Part shown: positions 33,222 through 33,397 of the stretch, piece after piece
How positions within the stretch are numbered: position 1 is the stretch's first letter
Layout: each line of letters opens with the position of its first letter
NCBI GenBank assembly: GCA_902799345.1
Contig: CADBZW010000025.1
Coordinates: forward strand, 1-33,397
Reading direction: 5' to 3'
Origin: an uncultured Bacteroidia bacterium
GTDB taxonomy: Bacteria; Bacteroidota; Bacteroidia; Bacteroidales; F082
DNA length: 33,397 nucleotides
Position numbers and translations under genes: made by a program
Notes under the pieces: model-generated
Told to the model about the DNA's origin: nothing
What the model saw: the letters and a program-made list of their open reading frames with translations, nothing else
Database searches by the model: none

Positions 33222-33229
33222 CAAAATTA
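33222..33229 (-). promoter_or_regulatory. -7 promoter box of holB
   Basis: TAATTTTG on the minus strand fits TAnnTTTG; it lies 19 bp before the holB start. Confidence 0.5.
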
Positions 33230-33250
33230 CAATAATTCCGCATTGGTTGG

Positions 33251-33279
33251 TTGTCATAACGAATTAAAACGTAAATTTG
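33251..33279 (+). promoter_or_regulatory. Promoter of lysS
   Basis: TTG at 33251-33253 and TAAATTTG at 33272-33279 stand 18 bp apart; the box lies 19 bp before ATG 33299. Confidence 0.55.
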
Positions 33280-33298
33280 CACAAAATTTCAACGCATT

Positions 33299-33397
33299 AT
33301 GTTAAGCGAACAGGAACAAATCAGAAGAAATTCGTTGGCCGAACTCTACAAGCTCGGCATCAACCCGTATCCGCAGGCCGCGTTCCCCGTGAGCGTG
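33299..33397 (+). CDS. lysS: Lysine--tRNA ligase, N-terminal fragment
   Basis: The first 33 codons of a gene cut by the right edge, starting MLSEQEQIRRNSLAELYKLG and continuing INPYPQ. This is the usual beginning of class II lysyl-tRNA synthetases, which load lysine onto its tRNA. The later domains cannot be seen, and the identification rests on this short stretch and its promoter. Confidence 0.8.
   Translation, partial: MLSEQEQIRRNSLAELYKLGINPYPQAAFPVSV

Overview
The window is chromosomal DNA from a member of the Bacteroidota, most likely Bacteroidales. The evidence is a complete porP-gldKLMN block of the type IX secretion system (T9SS), a gldF-gldG pair, a C-terminal T9SS sorting tail, a GSCFA-domain gene, and at least 18 copies of the Bacteroidota -7 promoter box TAnnTTTG. 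Most genes lack a Shine-Dalgarno sequence, as is usual for this phylum. The species cannot be named from the sequence alone.

Layout. 1-671: 3' end of an exported-protein gene whose sorting tail has fallen out of frame beside repeat insertions. 716-2875 (-): S9 dipeptidyl peptidase. 2969-5107: YoeB-type toxin-antitoxin pair that runs by an ATGA overlap into a YfcC-type transporter. 5391-7613: GH95 alpha-fucosidase lipoprotein, overlapping tail-to-tail a MATE exporter (-). 9131-11127: groES-groEL. 11296-13760: M23 peptidase and RseP. 13829-19975: porP, gldK, gldL, gldM, gldN. 20118-20191 (-): tRNA-Pro(GGG). 20314-22325: thioredoxin reductase and a GSCFA protein. 22326-24521: an AT-richer islet with two small exported proteins and a small HTH protein behind a strongly structured leader. 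24511-24985 (-): RelE/ParE-type toxin-antitoxin pair. 25186-27965: RluB-like pseudouridine synthase with a long Arg/Asp repeat tail, then a THUMP-like methyltransferase. 27979-28290 (-): small coiled-coil protein. 28393-31987: gldF, gldG and a DUF4340-type gene. 32069-33202 (-): DNA polymerase III delta'. 33299 to the end: start of lysS.

How the genes fit together. GldK/L/M/N and PorP form the trans-envelope motor and ring of the T9SS, and the broken gene at the left edge carries the tail that this system recognises. GldF/GldG with the DUF4340 protein look like an ABC-type membrane complex. RseP, the M23 peptidase and GroESL are envelope and protein quality-control genes. The peptidase and fucosidase feed on peptides and host-type fucosylated glycans, which suggests a gut or similar habitat (inference).

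The most unusual material is non-coding. Several families of short palindromic repeats occur, one of which keeps its loop sequence while its stem changes. A nested hairpin leader with competing pairings precedes the small HTH gene. Near-perfect Shine-Dalgarno sequences stand in front of gldM and gldG in a genome that otherwise lacks them. No IS transposase, CRISPR array, rRNA or phage gene was seen.
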